A stretch of DNA of 34,306 nt. It comes from Flavobacterium sp. (GTDB lineage: Bacteria; Bacteroidota; Bacteroidia; Flavobacteriales; Flavobacteriaceae). Below are positions 1 through 8,100 of the stretch, piece after piece. The first letter of the stretch is position 1; every line of letters starts with the position of its first letter. The stretch spans positions 1 to 34,306 of the forward strand of contig NZ_JAIXYH010000052.1 of NCBI RefSeq assembly GCF_027490375.1, read 5' to 3'. The notes under the pieces were generated by a model, which was given only the letters and a program-made list of their open reading frames with translations, did not search any database and was not told the origin of the DNA. A program made the position numbers and the translations under genes.

Positions 1-54
1 ACCCAAGAAGCCCGTGGCGGCCGTGCAAACCAAGCGCCGGCTAAACGGTATTGA
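1..54 (+). CDS. Possible 3' end of a gene that enters from the left edge
   Basis: Frame 1 is open from the window edge to a TGA at 52-54 and encodes an 17-residue Arg/Ala/Gly-rich tail ending in AKRY. The bases here are noticeably more GC-rich than the DNA that follows, which fits the end of a coding region. The product cannot be named. A second frame stays open to 247 but runs through a terminator hairpin and is not credible. Confidence 0.2.
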   Translation, partial: TQEARGGRANQAPAKRY

Positions 55-116
55 CGTGGAAAGCGTGACGGGGCAGCGACCAAATTTCAACTATAAAACG
101 CTGCACCGGATTGCCC

Positions 117-151
117 AAAAAAAAAGGCTGCCTACTTTTCAGAGACAGCCT
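117..151 (-). terminator. Intrinsic terminator downstream of the BamA-like gene
   Basis: On the minus strand, arms AGGCTG and CAGCCT (146-151 and 125-130) with partly paired inner bases form a hairpin followed by nine T residues (A run at 117-125 on the plus strand). It lies about 125 bases past the stop of the leftward gene ending at 277 and is oriented to end that transcript. Confidence 0.7.
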
Positions 152-276
152 AAACACAAAACAAAACAAAACTTTAAAAGGACTTTCTTTTTCAGGCAAT
201 TTTTCCCAATGCCTTGCGGTGTAAAGTTCAGGATTACTTTTCCGTAACATTTATATGATTTCCGGAAATTCTTCTA

Positions 277-2142
277 TTATTTATAGATGATGGTTCGCGG
301 TTTTCCGAAATCAAAGTTCTCTAATCGCAAGTCGGTTGTTTCGAATGAATTGGTTTGGAACGGATTAGCAGCTCCGTTAGGTAAATTTGAGTAATAAGCA
401 AATGAAATTTGAAACGAGGAAAATACCAGATAATCGTTTGAAATTATGATACCGGCACCGATTTTAGAATACAATTTGCTGTTAATCATGTTGGAAATAC
501 CGTTGCCCAATAAGCCGCCGCTGTAACTAAAAAACGGATTTAAACGAAAACCAATTAGCTGCCAAGGCGAGTAACTTTGCGTTTGGAAGCTCACAATAAA
601 TTTGCTCGTACCAACCAGAGGTGCATTGAATCCGGCGATACCCGACGGATTGGGTGAAACGACTCCAGCACCGTAATTACCTAAAAATAAGCTATTTTCG
701 TTCAGAGTTAAACGATCTCCATAACTATCGACGCGATTAAATCCCAAGATAAATTGTGGTTTGAAGAACTGACGTAAACTCCAATCTCCGAGTGAAATCA
801 AGGGCGTGAAATAATTTACCGTTAAAGTTAAAGCACTTTGTTCCATGGAACCGCGGCGAAAAAAACTTCCACCTTCAAAATTTGCGCAGAGAAATCCAAT
901 TCGGTAATAATCGCCATGCGCCAACCGAAATCCGGCGTACGCTCTCATCCGATCGTTCTTTTGCTGCTGACCGAAAGTTAGTCCGTAGATCTTACCTATA
1001 GCAACGTCTTCTACAATACCGTAATTAAAAAGGAACTTATCTTCTACGAATTGTCTCGAAGTAATACCAATACCAACTAAATATTGCCGCTCATCAGAGA
1101 AGAAATCGGCAGGATCAAATTCTGTCGGCGGACTTTCATTAAATCCGATATTCAAGTAACGTCCGGAAACCACTAAATTCGTTGTAATTTCTTCTTCGGT
1201 GTCGTCTTCAAAGATTTTGAAGGCATGTCCTAGCCAAAAATCTTCCGAATGATACTTAAAATTTTGAAGTTCGTAATCATTAGTAACATCGGGTATCGAA
1301 TCTTGCCTAAATTGTGCGTCGATGTAAACACCGCCCGCCCATTTAGTTAGTGGCGAATAGAAAGGCCTTTCGATATTAATGCTTTTTCCGTAAAAGTTGT
1401 TTAAATCGTTTTGATACGAAATAGTAGTTTGAACGAAAGAGTTTTTGATATTCGGAACGGAGTACGTTGTGAAATATGCATTTTCGCCGTCTGAAAAGCG
1501 ATTAACAAAGCGGTTTCGCCAATTATGTCCGAATCCTAGGAAGTTACGTTCCTGAATATCAATTGAACTCCGACTGGTTGAACCCGAAAATTGGGGAATG
1601 AAGCTCCAGCTATCAACCACTCGAACGTCGAGATCTATAGAATCTTTACTGTTTGGAATAACAATGGGCGTAATTCGTACGCGACTGATGTAGCGTTGTG
1701 CTCTGATAATACGTTCCGATTCCTTGAGGCGAATGGTGTCGAGCGGTTTGTTGCGGCGAACGAGAAGCAGATTTCGGATAGCAAAGTCTTTAGACTTTAA
1801 GTGTACTGCATTTCCGAACTTTTCACCACTATTTTTTGGTTTTTTATTGATATCGGTTTCTGAAAAGCCAAAAGGATCGAGTGTAGTGACGCTTATATTT
1901 CGTACAATCTTACCTTGATAGCGTTTTAAATTTCGAAAAGCTTTTTTACGGATGTTTTGCCGTGCTTTCTGTTTTTCAACAGGCTCAAAGATTGCTTTGT
2001 GTAACCACTTGGTGAACTTCGACTTATGACTGATCTTCTCGATTTTTCGGTATAAAGCAGCCGTATCTTTCTCTTGCTGAACCTGTGCGGGCGCAACAGT
2101 AGTACCAATTAGTAAAAGAATCAGATACAAGTACTTTTTCAA
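277..2142 (-). CDS. BamA/TamA-like outer membrane beta-barrel protein
   Basis: The 621-residue product starts with a clear signal peptide (about residues 1-19, ending APAQ). A basic linker follows (residues 30-75), then one recognisable POTRA-like segment at about 78-180 (IVRNISV, later VRITPIVIPN and IDLDVRVVDSW). The rest alternates short hydrophobic and aromatic strands, as in a 16-strand barrel of the BamA/Omp85 superfamily (bacterial surface antigen family). It is shorter than BamA (about 800 residues with five POTRAs), so it is a TamA-like or accessory Omp85 protein and not the core assembly factor. It probably sits in the outer membrane. The start is TTG at 2142; there is no ATG near it in frame, and this start keeps the signal peptide intact. 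It lies 18 bases after the 2161-2559 gene and may be cotranscribed with it. Omp85 family assignment is fairly secure; substrate unknown. Confidence 0.75.
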   Translation of the reverse strand: MKKYLYLILLLIGTTVAPAQVQQEKDTAALYRKIEKISHKSKFTKWLHKAIFEPVEKQKARQNIRKKAFRNLKRYQGKIVRNISVTTLDPFGFSETDINKKPKNSGEKFGNAVHLKSKDFAIRNLLLVRRNKPLDTIRLKESERIIRAQRYISRVRITPIVIPNSKDSIDLDVRVVDSWSFIPQFSGSTSRSSIDIQERNFLGFGHNWRNRFVNRFSDGENAYFTTYSVPNIKNSFVQTTISYQNDLNNFYGKSINIERPFYSPLTKWAGGVYIDAQFRQDSIPDVTNDYELQNFKYHSEDFWLGHAFKIFEDDTEEEITTNLVVSGRYLNIGFNESPPTEFDPADFFSDERQYLVGIGITSRQFVEDKFLFNYGIVEDVAIGKIYGLTFGQQQKNDRMRAYAGFRLAHGDYYRIGFLCANFEGGSFFRRGSMEQSALTLTVNYFTPLISLGDWSLRQFFKPQFILGFNRVDSYGDRLTLNENSLFLGNYGAGVVSPNPSGIAGFNAPLVGTSKFIVSFQTQSYSPWQLIGFRLNPFFSYSGGLLGNGISNMINSKLYSKIGAGIIISNDYLVFSSFQISFAYYSNLPNGAANPFQTNSFETTDLRLENFDFGKPRTIIYK

Positions 2143-2160
2143 CCTTAAATCGATCGTAGA

Positions 2161-2559
2161 TTATGTGTTGATTTTTAACTTTCGCAGTAAATCGGCAACG
2201 CGTTGTTGCATATTTGGCGCCAAATTATCAGTCTTCTCCATGACTTTTCGAGTTACTAATGCTTGAAGTATGGTTCCTAATAATCCGCCAACAACGCCAG
2301 TAGATTTCCCAAAAATAAGTCGCTTAGCAACAACACCAGAAAAGAAACTAACGGCTAAACGCGAGATACTGACTTTAAAAAAGCGCGATCGCACGAAGCG
2401 GTCGAGTTGCGTGATCGCAAAATCTTCGTCGGTAAGCGATCTTTGAAGCGTTCGGGATTGCTGAACGAGAACTAACTTTTGCTGCTCTCGCGAGCTTGCT
2501 ACCTGATAAATCTGCTGATCTAAGTCGGCTATATTTTGAATGTGTGCATATTTGCTCAT
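2161..2559 (-). CDS. Uncharacterised 132-residue protein with a glycine-rich membrane segment
   Basis: I do not recognise a named family. The N-terminal half (residues 1-50) is a polar Gln/Ser-rich helix, probably coiled coil. A hydrophobic, glycine-containing stretch at about 65-105 (VSFFSGVVAKRLIFGK, GVVGGLLGTILQALV) could form one or two membrane segments, and a basic amphipathic helix ends the protein. It sits 4 bases from the YqjE-like gene, which suggests an operon of small inner-membrane proteins. The arrangement recalls the enterobacterial yqjD-yqjE-yqjK set by size and order only; no sequence claim is made to YqjK. ATG start at 2559. Confidence 0.6.
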   Translation of the reverse strand: MSKYAHIQNIADLDQQIYQVASSREQQKLVLVQQSRTLQRSLTDEDFAITQLDRFVRSRFFKVSISRLAVSFFSGVVAKRLIFGKSTGVVGGLLGTILQALVTRKVMEKTDNLAPNMQQRVADLLRKLKINT

Positions 2560-2563
2560 ACGA

Positions 2564-2906
2564 TTACGTCTTAAAAATAGATCTGATTATCAGATTAATA
2601 AACCATTTTGTGAGTTTGTTCTTGAATGCAAACAGCAGAATTCCGATTAAAAAATAGGCGGCTGCAACAATCAAAAAACCTTTTGCTAGACTTTCTAGCT
2701 GTTCGCCAATTAAGAACGCAACGGCAAAGTTGGCAAGTAAAAACGCGGGAATGAGTACAATTAGTATGATGACATAAAAGACCAACAAACCACCGATTTC
2801 GCTAATCGATTTTAAGCCTTTGAGTTTATACAATTCGAAGGTGTCTTCGAAAAACTTTTTCCCAGCTGCGAGTATCTCACTAAAAATAACTTTTTGTTCG
2901 TCCATA
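2564..2906 (-). CDS. YqjE-like / phage-holin-superfamily small membrane protein
   Basis: The product is about 113 residues starting at ATG 2906 (MDEQKVIF). A TTG five bases upstream is in frame but adds only two residues and is the less likely start. An amphipathic N-terminal helix of about 40 residues is followed by two strong transmembrane segments (GGLLVFYVIILIVLIPAFLL and GFLIVAAAYFLIGILLFAF) and a short basic tail. This is the layout of the putative Actinobacterial holin-X / YqjE family (PF07332-like), which in chromosomes is linked to the envelope and stationary phase and not to lysis. It follows the YtxH gene and precedes the 132-residue gene. Membrane topology is secure; physiological role is not known. 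Confidence 0.65.
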
Positions 2907-2916
2907 TTCAAAGATA

Positions 2917-2948
2917 TAAAAAGGGCTACTTGGTTGCAGGTAGCCCTA
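2917..2948 (-). terminator. Hairpin terminator between the YtxH gene and the YqjE-like gene
   Basis: Perfect 8-bp arms (AGGGCTAC at 2923-2930 pairing with GTAGCCCT at 2941-2948) surround a 10-base loop, and on the minus strand are followed by TTTTTAT. It begins 10 bases past the YtxH stop and ends just before the YqjE-like start. It could terminate most YtxH transcripts, so the downstream genes would be read at a lower level or from read-through. Confidence 0.7.
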
Positions 2949-2957
2949 TTTTAATTT

Positions 2958-3239
2958 TTAGAATTTTAAATTGGTTTCCAATTGCGACTTTGTTTTGTCA
3001 ACAAATTCGGCACCTTCCGCCAATGCATGTTGTCCTTTTGATTTCCAATTTTCAATTTTGGAAGAAACAGTATCAACTGCTTCGTTGTATTTCGATTTTA
3101 AATCGTCGGCAGTATCTTTACCTTTTTTACCGATTTTTCTACGGGTTTCTGTCCCTTTATCCGGGGCAAAAAGTACTCCCAAAATAGCTCCTGCCGCAAG
3201 GCCAACCAAGGCGCCTGCAATTACTCTTCCTGTGCTCAT
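2958..3239 (-). CDS. YtxH-domain general-stress-type protein
   Basis: The 93-residue protein has one N-terminal glycine/alanine-rich membrane helix (VIAGALVGLAAGAILGVLFAP) followed by the family-typical APDKGTETRRKI, then a Lys/Asp/Glu-rich helical tail. This is the hallmark of the YtxH family (PF12732), small membrane proteins often induced in stress or stationary phase. The start is ATG at 3239. It is the first gene of the leftward small-membrane-protein cluster and is separated from the next gene by a terminator hairpin. A TAAATTTG box on the minus strand (3247-3254) resembles the Bacteroidota -7 element but has no good upstream TTG, so the promoter is not assigned. Precise function unknown. 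Confidence 0.8.
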   Translation of the reverse strand: MSTGRVIAGALVGLAAGAILGVLFAPDKGTETRRKIGKKGKDTADDLKSKYNEAVDTVSSKIENWKSKGQHALAEGAEFVDKTKSQLETNLKF

Positions 3240-3420
3240 AATTGTTCAAATTTAAGTTTGATATTCAGCGAAGGGTAGAAATCCCACTCGCCATTAACAC
3301 GAATTCAGTACTGAAAATCGATACAATAAAGGTACAAGCATAATTTGCCTCTCTCTTACGGAATTCTACCAATGCTTTGTATAATTAAGTGACCTGAAAC
3401 GGCGAAATAATCATTGCTAA

Positions 3421-3948
3421 TTAATCCGTGAATTCCTGGTTTTCAGCGGTCGGATCGTTAATGACCGAAATACCTTTTTGCATCATTACCGTGTTTGGAA
3501 TGGTAATGATTTCACCGCTTTTTGTTCGTAAATAGGTGTGAAAGGCTTTGATATCCTCGATTTCTGCTTCAATCGGATAATCTTTGTCCAAAATCTTTAC
3601 CGTGTCGCCAATCTTAAATGGCAATGAAAACAACAAGATGATTCCGGAAGTAATGTTGCTTAAAATCGACCATTGTGCGAAAAAAGCGACGCCTAAAATG
3701 GTGAGTAATGACGTGAATGTCACAAACAAATCGTCGGAATTAACGCCCCATATCGCAAATACAACAACGAAAAATAAAACGGTTAGAAAAACATTATTGT
3801 ATCGGATCGCTAAATTGGCGCGGTGGGCGAGAAGCTGACTGTGTTTTGCGTATTCGGTTATCGCTTTTGCCGCAAGTACGCGCACCAGCACAACTATAGC
3901 TAGTGTTATTAGTGTAGCGAGTATTTCAGCCCAAAACGATTGCAGCAT
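3421..3948 (-). CDS. Short MscS-family mechanosensitive channel
   Basis: The 175-residue product has two or three hydrophobic helices, one N-terminal (residues 5-28), one at about 52-70 and the MscS pore-like helix at about 78-105 (FTSLLTILGVAFFAQWSILS, then NITSGIILL). The signature FKIGDTVKI and the beta-domain (AEIEDIKAFHTYLRT, then IITIPNTVM) follow. The protein stops soon after the beta-domain, so the C-terminal alpha/beta cage of E. coli MscS (286 residues) is missing. The ATG at 3948 sits one base after the stop of maf, so the two are probably translated from one transcript. Expected role is tension-gated solute release at the inner membrane, but a channel without the cage could gate or assemble differently. 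Confidence 0.8.
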   Translation of the reverse strand: MLQSFWAEILATLITLAIVVLVRVLAAKAITEYAKHSQLLAHRANLAIRYNNVFLTVLFFVVVFAIWGVNSDDLFVTFTSLLTILGVAFFAQWSILSNITSGIILLFSLPFKIGDTVKILDKDYPIEAEIEDIKAFHTYLRTKSGEIITIPNTVMMQKGISVINDPTAENQEFTD

Positions 3949-3949
3949 A

Positions 3950-4531
3950 TTAAAAATCTTGTAAATGTTTGTAAACCAAATGTGTCGGAAGTCCCATAAC
4001 CGTATAAAAACTACCTTCTAACTTTTCTATTGCAATATAACCGATAAATTCTTGAATGCCGTAAGCACCGGCTTTGTCAAACGGTTTGAATAAAGTTACG
4101 TATTTCTTGATGTCGTTTTCACTTAATTCGCTAAAGCTCACTGCTGCTACATCGGTAACTACTACTTGTTTTTCGCGCGAAGCAATACAAAAACTGGTAT
4201 AAACCCGATGCGTTTTACCACTCAGCTGCTTCAACATATTCTCCGCTTCAACGCCATTGGCAGGTTTTGCTAGCATTTCTCCGTCGAGCCAAACCAATGT
4301 ATCTGCGGTAAGTACGACTTCCTCAGGCTGTAAATCGGGCAATAATACAGCGGCTTTCTGAATACAAATTGCCTCAGTAATGGCTCCTTCACGTAAATCA
4401 TCCGAATAACTTTCATCGGTTTCGCGAACACGCAATTCAAAAGTAAATCCCAATCCTTGCAACAGTTCTTTCCGTCGCGGAGAACCACTTCCTAATATGA
4501 GTCGCTTTCCAGAAGGCAGATTACTGAACAT
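3950..4531 (-). CDS. maf: Maf family nucleotide pyrophosphatase
   Basis: The 193-residue protein matches the Maf/YhdE/YceF fold. The N-terminal substrate motif is LILGSGSPRRKELL (residues 11-24: S15, P18, R19, R20), the central motif is TADTLVWLDGEMLAKP with the catalytic-type Asp77, and the C-terminal motifs are AYGIQEF and SFYTVMGLP. Maf proteins hydrolyse non-canonical or modified nucleoside triphosphates (dTTP/UTP or methylated forms) to monophosphates in the cytoplasm. Length is normal. Its ATG lies inside the end of the upstream UbiA-like gene (11-base overlap), and it is followed one base later by the MscS gene, so this is a tightly packed operon. Which substrate class it prefers cannot be read here. 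Confidence 0.92.
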   Translation of the reverse strand: MFSNLPSGKRLILGSGSPRRKELLQGLGFTFELRVRETDESYSDDLREGAITEAICIQKAAVLLPDLQPEEVVLTADTLVWLDGEMLAKPANGVEAENMLKQLSGKTHRVYTSFCIASREKQVVVTDVAAVSFSELSENDIKKYVTLFKPFDKAGAYGIQEFIGYIAIEKLEGSFYTVMGLPTHLVYKHLQDF

Positions 4532-5528
4532 TCATTTTCACATTATAAGTTACTACGGCAATCAAAAGTACGCCTCCTAAAAAAGCGATTTTCAATAAAT
4601 TAGAAAGCAATTTGTAATCGCTCGGGCTTGCGGCATTCCAAATTCTTATGCCAACATAAGCACAAATTGAGGCGGGTAAGGCAAACATTAATGCGGCAGC
4701 AAAATATAAGTCGTAAGCAAAATAGTAAGCAAAGGTGTAATACACTAAATAGGCCGCAAATAAAATTGAAGCTACAGCTACGACTTTATTCATTTTGTCC
4801 GTTCCGAGCGCTACCGCCAACGTTCGGCGCCCAATGGCTTCGTCTCCTAAGATATCCTGCTGATCTTTAACCCATTCGCGAATGAGCGTTAGGAAAAAGC
4901 AAAAACCGGCATAGTCTAAAATTACCTGGAACAACAGTGAATATGTTGTTCTGTTTTCATCGTTCAAGGCCGGGTACAAGTCAAACAATCCAACTAAAAT
5001 TAGCGCAAGTGCACACAGAGCAGCCACAACTATATTTCCGAGTACGGGAACGGTTTTAAAATTCTGCGGATACAAATACAGTACAACGGCCGTTAGCACA
5101 AATAATCCAGCAAATCCGGGCGAGTCGATACTGTTCGCCAGATAAAACCCAATAGCAACACCAATCACATTTACCGCAAAGTAAATGCCGTGTAACACGT
5201 TTTCAGAAAACAATTCAACCAACAGCGTTTGGTCTTTTCGATTGATCCGATCGGCTGCTACGTCTTGGATATCATTAATGACGTAACCTCCCAAGGCAAC
5301 GCAAACGGTTGCAAAAACAAGGAGCGCAAACTGAAAGTCGCTCAAAACAGGTGTTATTTTCTGCGGAAGCAAAAAGGTGTAACGCAATAAATACTGCGCT
5401 AAGGCAATGAGTGCCAAATTGGCCACGCGAAAAACTCTCAGATATAAAAACACAGTCAAAATTTTTGCGCAAATATAGTCGAGCCGTTTCAGAACTTTCT
5501 CACAAAAGTGCAATTCTTGTCTACTCAA
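4521..5528 (-). CDS. UbiA-superfamily prenyltransferase (GGGP-synthase-partner type)
   Basis: A polytopic membrane protein of 335 residues with about eight or nine helices. The two Asp-rich motifs of UbiA enzymes are present: ND-I-Q-D at residues 85-89 followed by AADRINR, and KD-QQ-D-ILGD at 221-229. UbiA enzymes move an isoprenoid chain from its diphosphate onto an acceptor in the membrane. In Bacteroidota this subgroup is commonly annotated geranylgeranylglycerol-phosphate geranylgeranyltransferase, by similarity to the archaeal ether-lipid enzyme; the true acceptor is unproven. The start is uncertain: an ATG at 5528 is used, but the first 25 residues are polar and Cys-containing and may not be translated. 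It is first in the ubiA-maf-mscS operon. Confidence 0.85.
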   Translation of the reverse strand: MSRQELHFCEKVLKRLDYICAKILTVFLYLRVFRVANLALIALAQYLLRYTFLLPQKITPVLSDFQFALLVFATVCVALGGYVINDIQDVAADRINRKDQTLLVELFSENVLHGIYFAVNVIGVAIGFYLANSIDSPGFAGLFVLTAVVLYLYPQNFKTVPVLGNIVVAALCALALILVGLFDLYPALNDENRTTYSLLFQVILDYAGFCFFLTLIREWVKDQQDILGDEAIGRRTLAVALGTDKMNKVVAVASILFAAYLVYYTFAYYFAYDLYFAAALMFALPASICAYVGIRIWNAASPSDYKLLSNLLKIAFLGGVLLIAVVTYNVKMNVQ

Positions 5529-5858
5529 CGTGAGCTCGATCTAAAAATTGAAGTTAGCAATTAGTAAAATAGTTGATTTTCGCCAACTAGATCAGTAAAT
5601 AGGCTTTAGAAAAAAGCTTGCTTTTGTAGCAGAACAAGGCAAATAAATGTTGACTACCGATTTACCAAAAAAAATACAAAACCGTGAACGACTGGTTAAA
5701 TGATCAACTTTAAAAAATAGCGAAGCAAAAATTTTTTACGGGTCTTAGAACCTCAATTCACCTGTTCTAACAAAGATATTAATGTTGAAGGCACCAATCT
5801 ATAAAAAATCCGTTGCCGAAATTCGACAACGGATCATCCTAATAATCCAAAAACAAAA
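5529..5858. other. Intergenic region between convergently stacked leftward genes
   Basis: This 330-base gap holds the terminator of the 5859-7013 gene at its right end. The rest (5529-5800) is AT-rich, presumably with the promoter of the ubiA operon on the minus strand. No clear TAnnTTTG box, RNA structure or conserved small ORF was found. Confidence 0.5.
5802..5834 (-). terminator. Intrinsic terminator after the Arg/Ser-rich secreted protein gene
   Basis: Arms ATCCGTTG (5808-5815) and CAACGGAT (5827-5834), with inner bases mostly paired, are followed on the minus strand by six T residues. It starts 25 bases past the stop at 5859. Confidence 0.85.
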
Positions 5859-7013
5859 TTATCCGCGACGGTTACCCGAACTGCGTGCTTCCGAACGCGA
5901 ATTTCCCGAAGAGCCGCTGCGCTCACTTCTGCTCGGAGCTGGCGTTACCGAACTACTTCTCGTTGTACTCGTTGCCGAACTGGAACTGCTGCGCGGCGTG
6001 CGATCTGTCAAGCGGGTATCGCTCGTACCTCTGGTTCTATCTGTTGTATTGCGAGTTACCGTGTTTGTATTTGATTGACTGCGAACGGTATTCGAGTTTT
6101 CATTTCCGCGAACCTGACGATCTACAGTAGTAGAACGTCCTGTACTTCCGCTTGTATTAACTGTTTGCGAGTTGCGAGCTGGTCGAACACCACCCGTTTG
6201 TACCGTCGTTTCGCGATTGCGACCGCCGTTAGTCGACGGATTGCTAACCGTTGTACGAGTACCCGTTTGGTTATTTCTACCGCTAGATCGCGTGGTTGTA
6301 ACCGAATTTCTTCCGTTGCTTTCGCTGCGACCCACAGTGCGATTCGAGTAAAAACGCTCGTAACCATCGGCACGTCGACCATTGTATAAAGCTACAGCAC
6401 GCGTATTTCTACGTGTATTTACGTAATTGTATTGGTGATTCACGTTGATAAAAACATTCACGTTATTGCGGTAGGTGTACATCGGAAACGGACTCCAATA
6501 CGTGTAGAAACTTGGGTAATAATCCCAGTAAAACGGACTGCAATACGCACGATATCTTGGAGCCCAAAAGCTTCTATAAATCACAGGCGTGTACACAAAA
6601 ACCGGTTCGTAAATGTAGTTTGGACCGTACATATACACATCGCCAACAAATTGAACTTGAACGTTGTTATTGTTGTCGCGTTGCACATCGATGGTAGCAA
6701 CATCTTGAAAAACATCGCGATCTAAAACCGCTTGAACAACAATTAAATGCGTGTAATCTTCAACAGTTTCAATAACTCGAAGGTAATCCACACGACCGTC
6801 GAAGTTCAAATCTAAGTTGTTAATTCGATTATTTGGATTATTCAAACGGCGTTCAAAATCTTCTAAATTATCCGAATCTGCAAAAATACTTGCTACAGCT
6901 CTCAAATCGAGGTTGTCGCCAATGCGGCTGTCCGTAGCGCTAACCGTGGTAACATCTTGAGCAAATACAGGCAACAAGAGTCCGGTACATAAAAGGGTTA
7001 GAAAAGTTTTCAT
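5859..7013 (-). CDS. Secreted protein with EF-hand-like loop, Tyr/Phe/Pro-rich core and Arg/Ser/Thr-rich tail
   Basis: The 384-residue product has a signal peptide (residues 1-18, ending PVFA). An N-terminal domain follows with NNLDLNFDGRVDYLRV at about 65-80, a calcium-loop-like DxNxDGxxD run, and a VEDYTHLIVVQAVL beta-rich segment. Residues 128-200 are unusually rich in Tyr, Phe, Trp and Pro. The last 180 residues are low complexity, dominated by Arg, Ser, Thr, Asn and Gly. Such proteins are common and uncharacterised in Bacteroidota. The composition suggests an exported or surface-exposed protein with a disordered basic tail, but no function can be assigned. ATG at 7013. Confidence 0.7.
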   Translation of the reverse strand: MKTFLTLLCTGLLLPVFAQDVTTVSATDSRIGDNLDLRAVASIFADSDNLEDFERRLNNPNNRINNLDLNFDGRVDYLRVIETVEDYTHLIVVQAVLDRDVFQDVATIDVQRDNNNNVQVQFVGDVYMYGPNYIYEPVFVYTPVIYRSFWAPRYRAYCSPFYWDYYPSFYTYWSPFPMYTYRNNVNVFINVNHQYNYVNTRRNTRAVALYNGRRADGYERFYSNRTVGRSESNGRNSVTTTRSSGRNNQTGTRTTVSNPSTNGGRNRETTVQTGGVRPARNSQTVNTSGSTGRSTTVDRQVRGNENSNTVRSQSNTNTVTRNTTDRTRGTSDTRLTDRTPRSSSSSATSTTRSSSVTPAPSRSERSGSSGNSRSEARSSGNRRG

Positions 7014-7057
7014 AATCTCAAAGTTTGATATGTATCAGATAGGCAATATCTGTGCCA

Positions 7058-7213
7058 TTTTTTTTTGGGCGTTCGGGCGGGCTATCCGCGTTAATAACTG
7101 CTAAACCACTTGCGTTTTGTAGTTGGGTTTGGGCTTCTGATGTCGCCCGTACCGGCACACAAAACGTCGGCGTGCTTTGGCAATTATTGCTGCTGCTATC
7201 CCTAACGCGGGCA
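7058..7213. repeat. Recurrent-type Bacteroidota intergenic element with nested inverted repeats
   Basis: After a nine-T run (7058-7066) the element opens with GGGCGTTCGGGCGGGCTATC (7067-7086) and closes with CTATCCCTAACGCGGGC (7196-7212). GCGTT at 7069-7073 pairs with AACGC at 7204-7208. Inside it, CGTTTTGT (7113-7120) pairs with ACAAAACG (7159-7166), giving nested stems. It is more GC-rich than its surroundings. From memory, elements with a GGGCGTTCGGGC start and a CCCTAACGC end are scattered through many Flavobacteriia genomes; that recollection is not verified here. A 68-residue open frame over it is not a gene. Confidence 0.5.
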
Positions 7214-7359
7214 ATCGTTCCAAAAATCCCCTACTTTTTTAATTTCATTTCTTCATAAAACCTCTCAAAAAAAGTTCTTAGCGTAACGGCATTAAATAAA
7301 AAACTACTTTTAACGAGGTTAAGCTTTTAGCAATCACAATACTGAAACCTTTTTTATAC

Positions 7360-8100
7360 GTGAAACTGCCTTTCGAACCGGAATTTTTTGGTTATTTGAT
7401 ACATGTGCACTTGGTCTTTGAGTACGCAGCCTTCTTTTTCGGTTTTCGGTACTACGTCTATTTAAAGAAATCAACAGCCGATTATATCTCAGCAACCAAT
7501 CGGCTGAGTATTTTGGTGGGTGCCGTTTTTGGCGCTTTTCTTGGTTCGCGTATCGCGGGTGCACTCGAAGATCCGCTTGCCTTTATGCACAGCAGCAATT
7601 GGGAGCAGCTTTTCCAAGTAAAATCTATTATGGGTGGTTTGTTCGGCGGTACTTTGGGAGTCGAACTAGCCAAGAAGTTCATTGGGGAAAAGCAATCGTC
7701 CGGCGATTTATTCACCTTACCCATCATTCTCGGAATTGCCATAGGGCGCATCGGATGTTTTCTTGCAGGCATGGCCGATTTTACCTACGGAATTCCAACC
7801 GATTTTTTTCTTGGCATGAATTTGGGAGATGGAATTTCCCGACATCCCTTGGCGCTGTACGAACTGTTCCTTCTCGTAGTATTATTTGGTGTTTTAGCTT
7901 CTAAACGCAGTAAAATCAAACCACAGGGCTGGCTTTTTAAGTATTTTATGCTAGCTTATTTTGCGTTTCGATTTCTAATCGAGTTTTTAAAACCAAACAC
8001 CTTTTACATATTCGGATTAAGTTCTATACAATGGCTTTGCCTCGTTTGTTGGCTTTACTATACACCCGATTTGCTTAATAAAATTAAAAATGCCCACTAG
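7360..8100 (+). CDS. Divergent Lgt-family membrane protein (prolipoprotein diacylglyceryl transferase paralogue)
   Basis: The 246-residue protein has about seven transmembrane helices and the Lgt (PF01790) landmarks: SIMGGLFGG (89-97), GRIGCF (129-134), RHPLALYE (161-168) and RFLIEFLKP (204-212). In E. coli Lgt the matching positions are the FHGG, GRxGNF, HPxxLYE and RFxxEFxR motifs. By eye, His103 is replaced by Met91, Asn146 by Cys133 and Arg246 by Lys211, while Arg143, Arg239 and Glu243 are kept. It therefore may not be the housekeeping Lgt that moves diacylglycerol to lipobox Cys, but a paralogue acting on phosphatidylglycerol or another acceptor. The start is GTG at 7360; no ATG is in frame nearby. 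It overlaps the radical SAM gene by 11 bases, so the two are probably translationally coupled. Confidence 0.75.
   Translation: MKLPFEPEFFGYLIHVHLVFEYAAFFFGFRYYVYLKKSTADYISATNRLSILVGAVFGAFLGSRIAGALEDPLAFMHSSNWEQLFQVKSIMGGLFGGTLGVELAKKFIGEKQSSGDLFTLPIILGIAIGRIGCFLAGMADFTYGIPTDFFLGMNLGDGISRHPLALYELFLLVVLFGVLASKRSKIKPQGWLFKYFMLAYFAFRFLIEFLKPNTFYIFGLSSIQWLCLVCWLYYTPDLLNKIKNAH

Noticed and set aside
14..247. 77-residue frame at the left edge
   Set aside because: It passes through the terminator hairpin and poly-A run at 117-151; composition is not protein-like after residue 35.
7052..7258. 68-residue frame over the GGGCGTTCGGGC element
   Set aside because: Hydrophobic look comes from the repeat's composition; the frame has no neighbour or family support.
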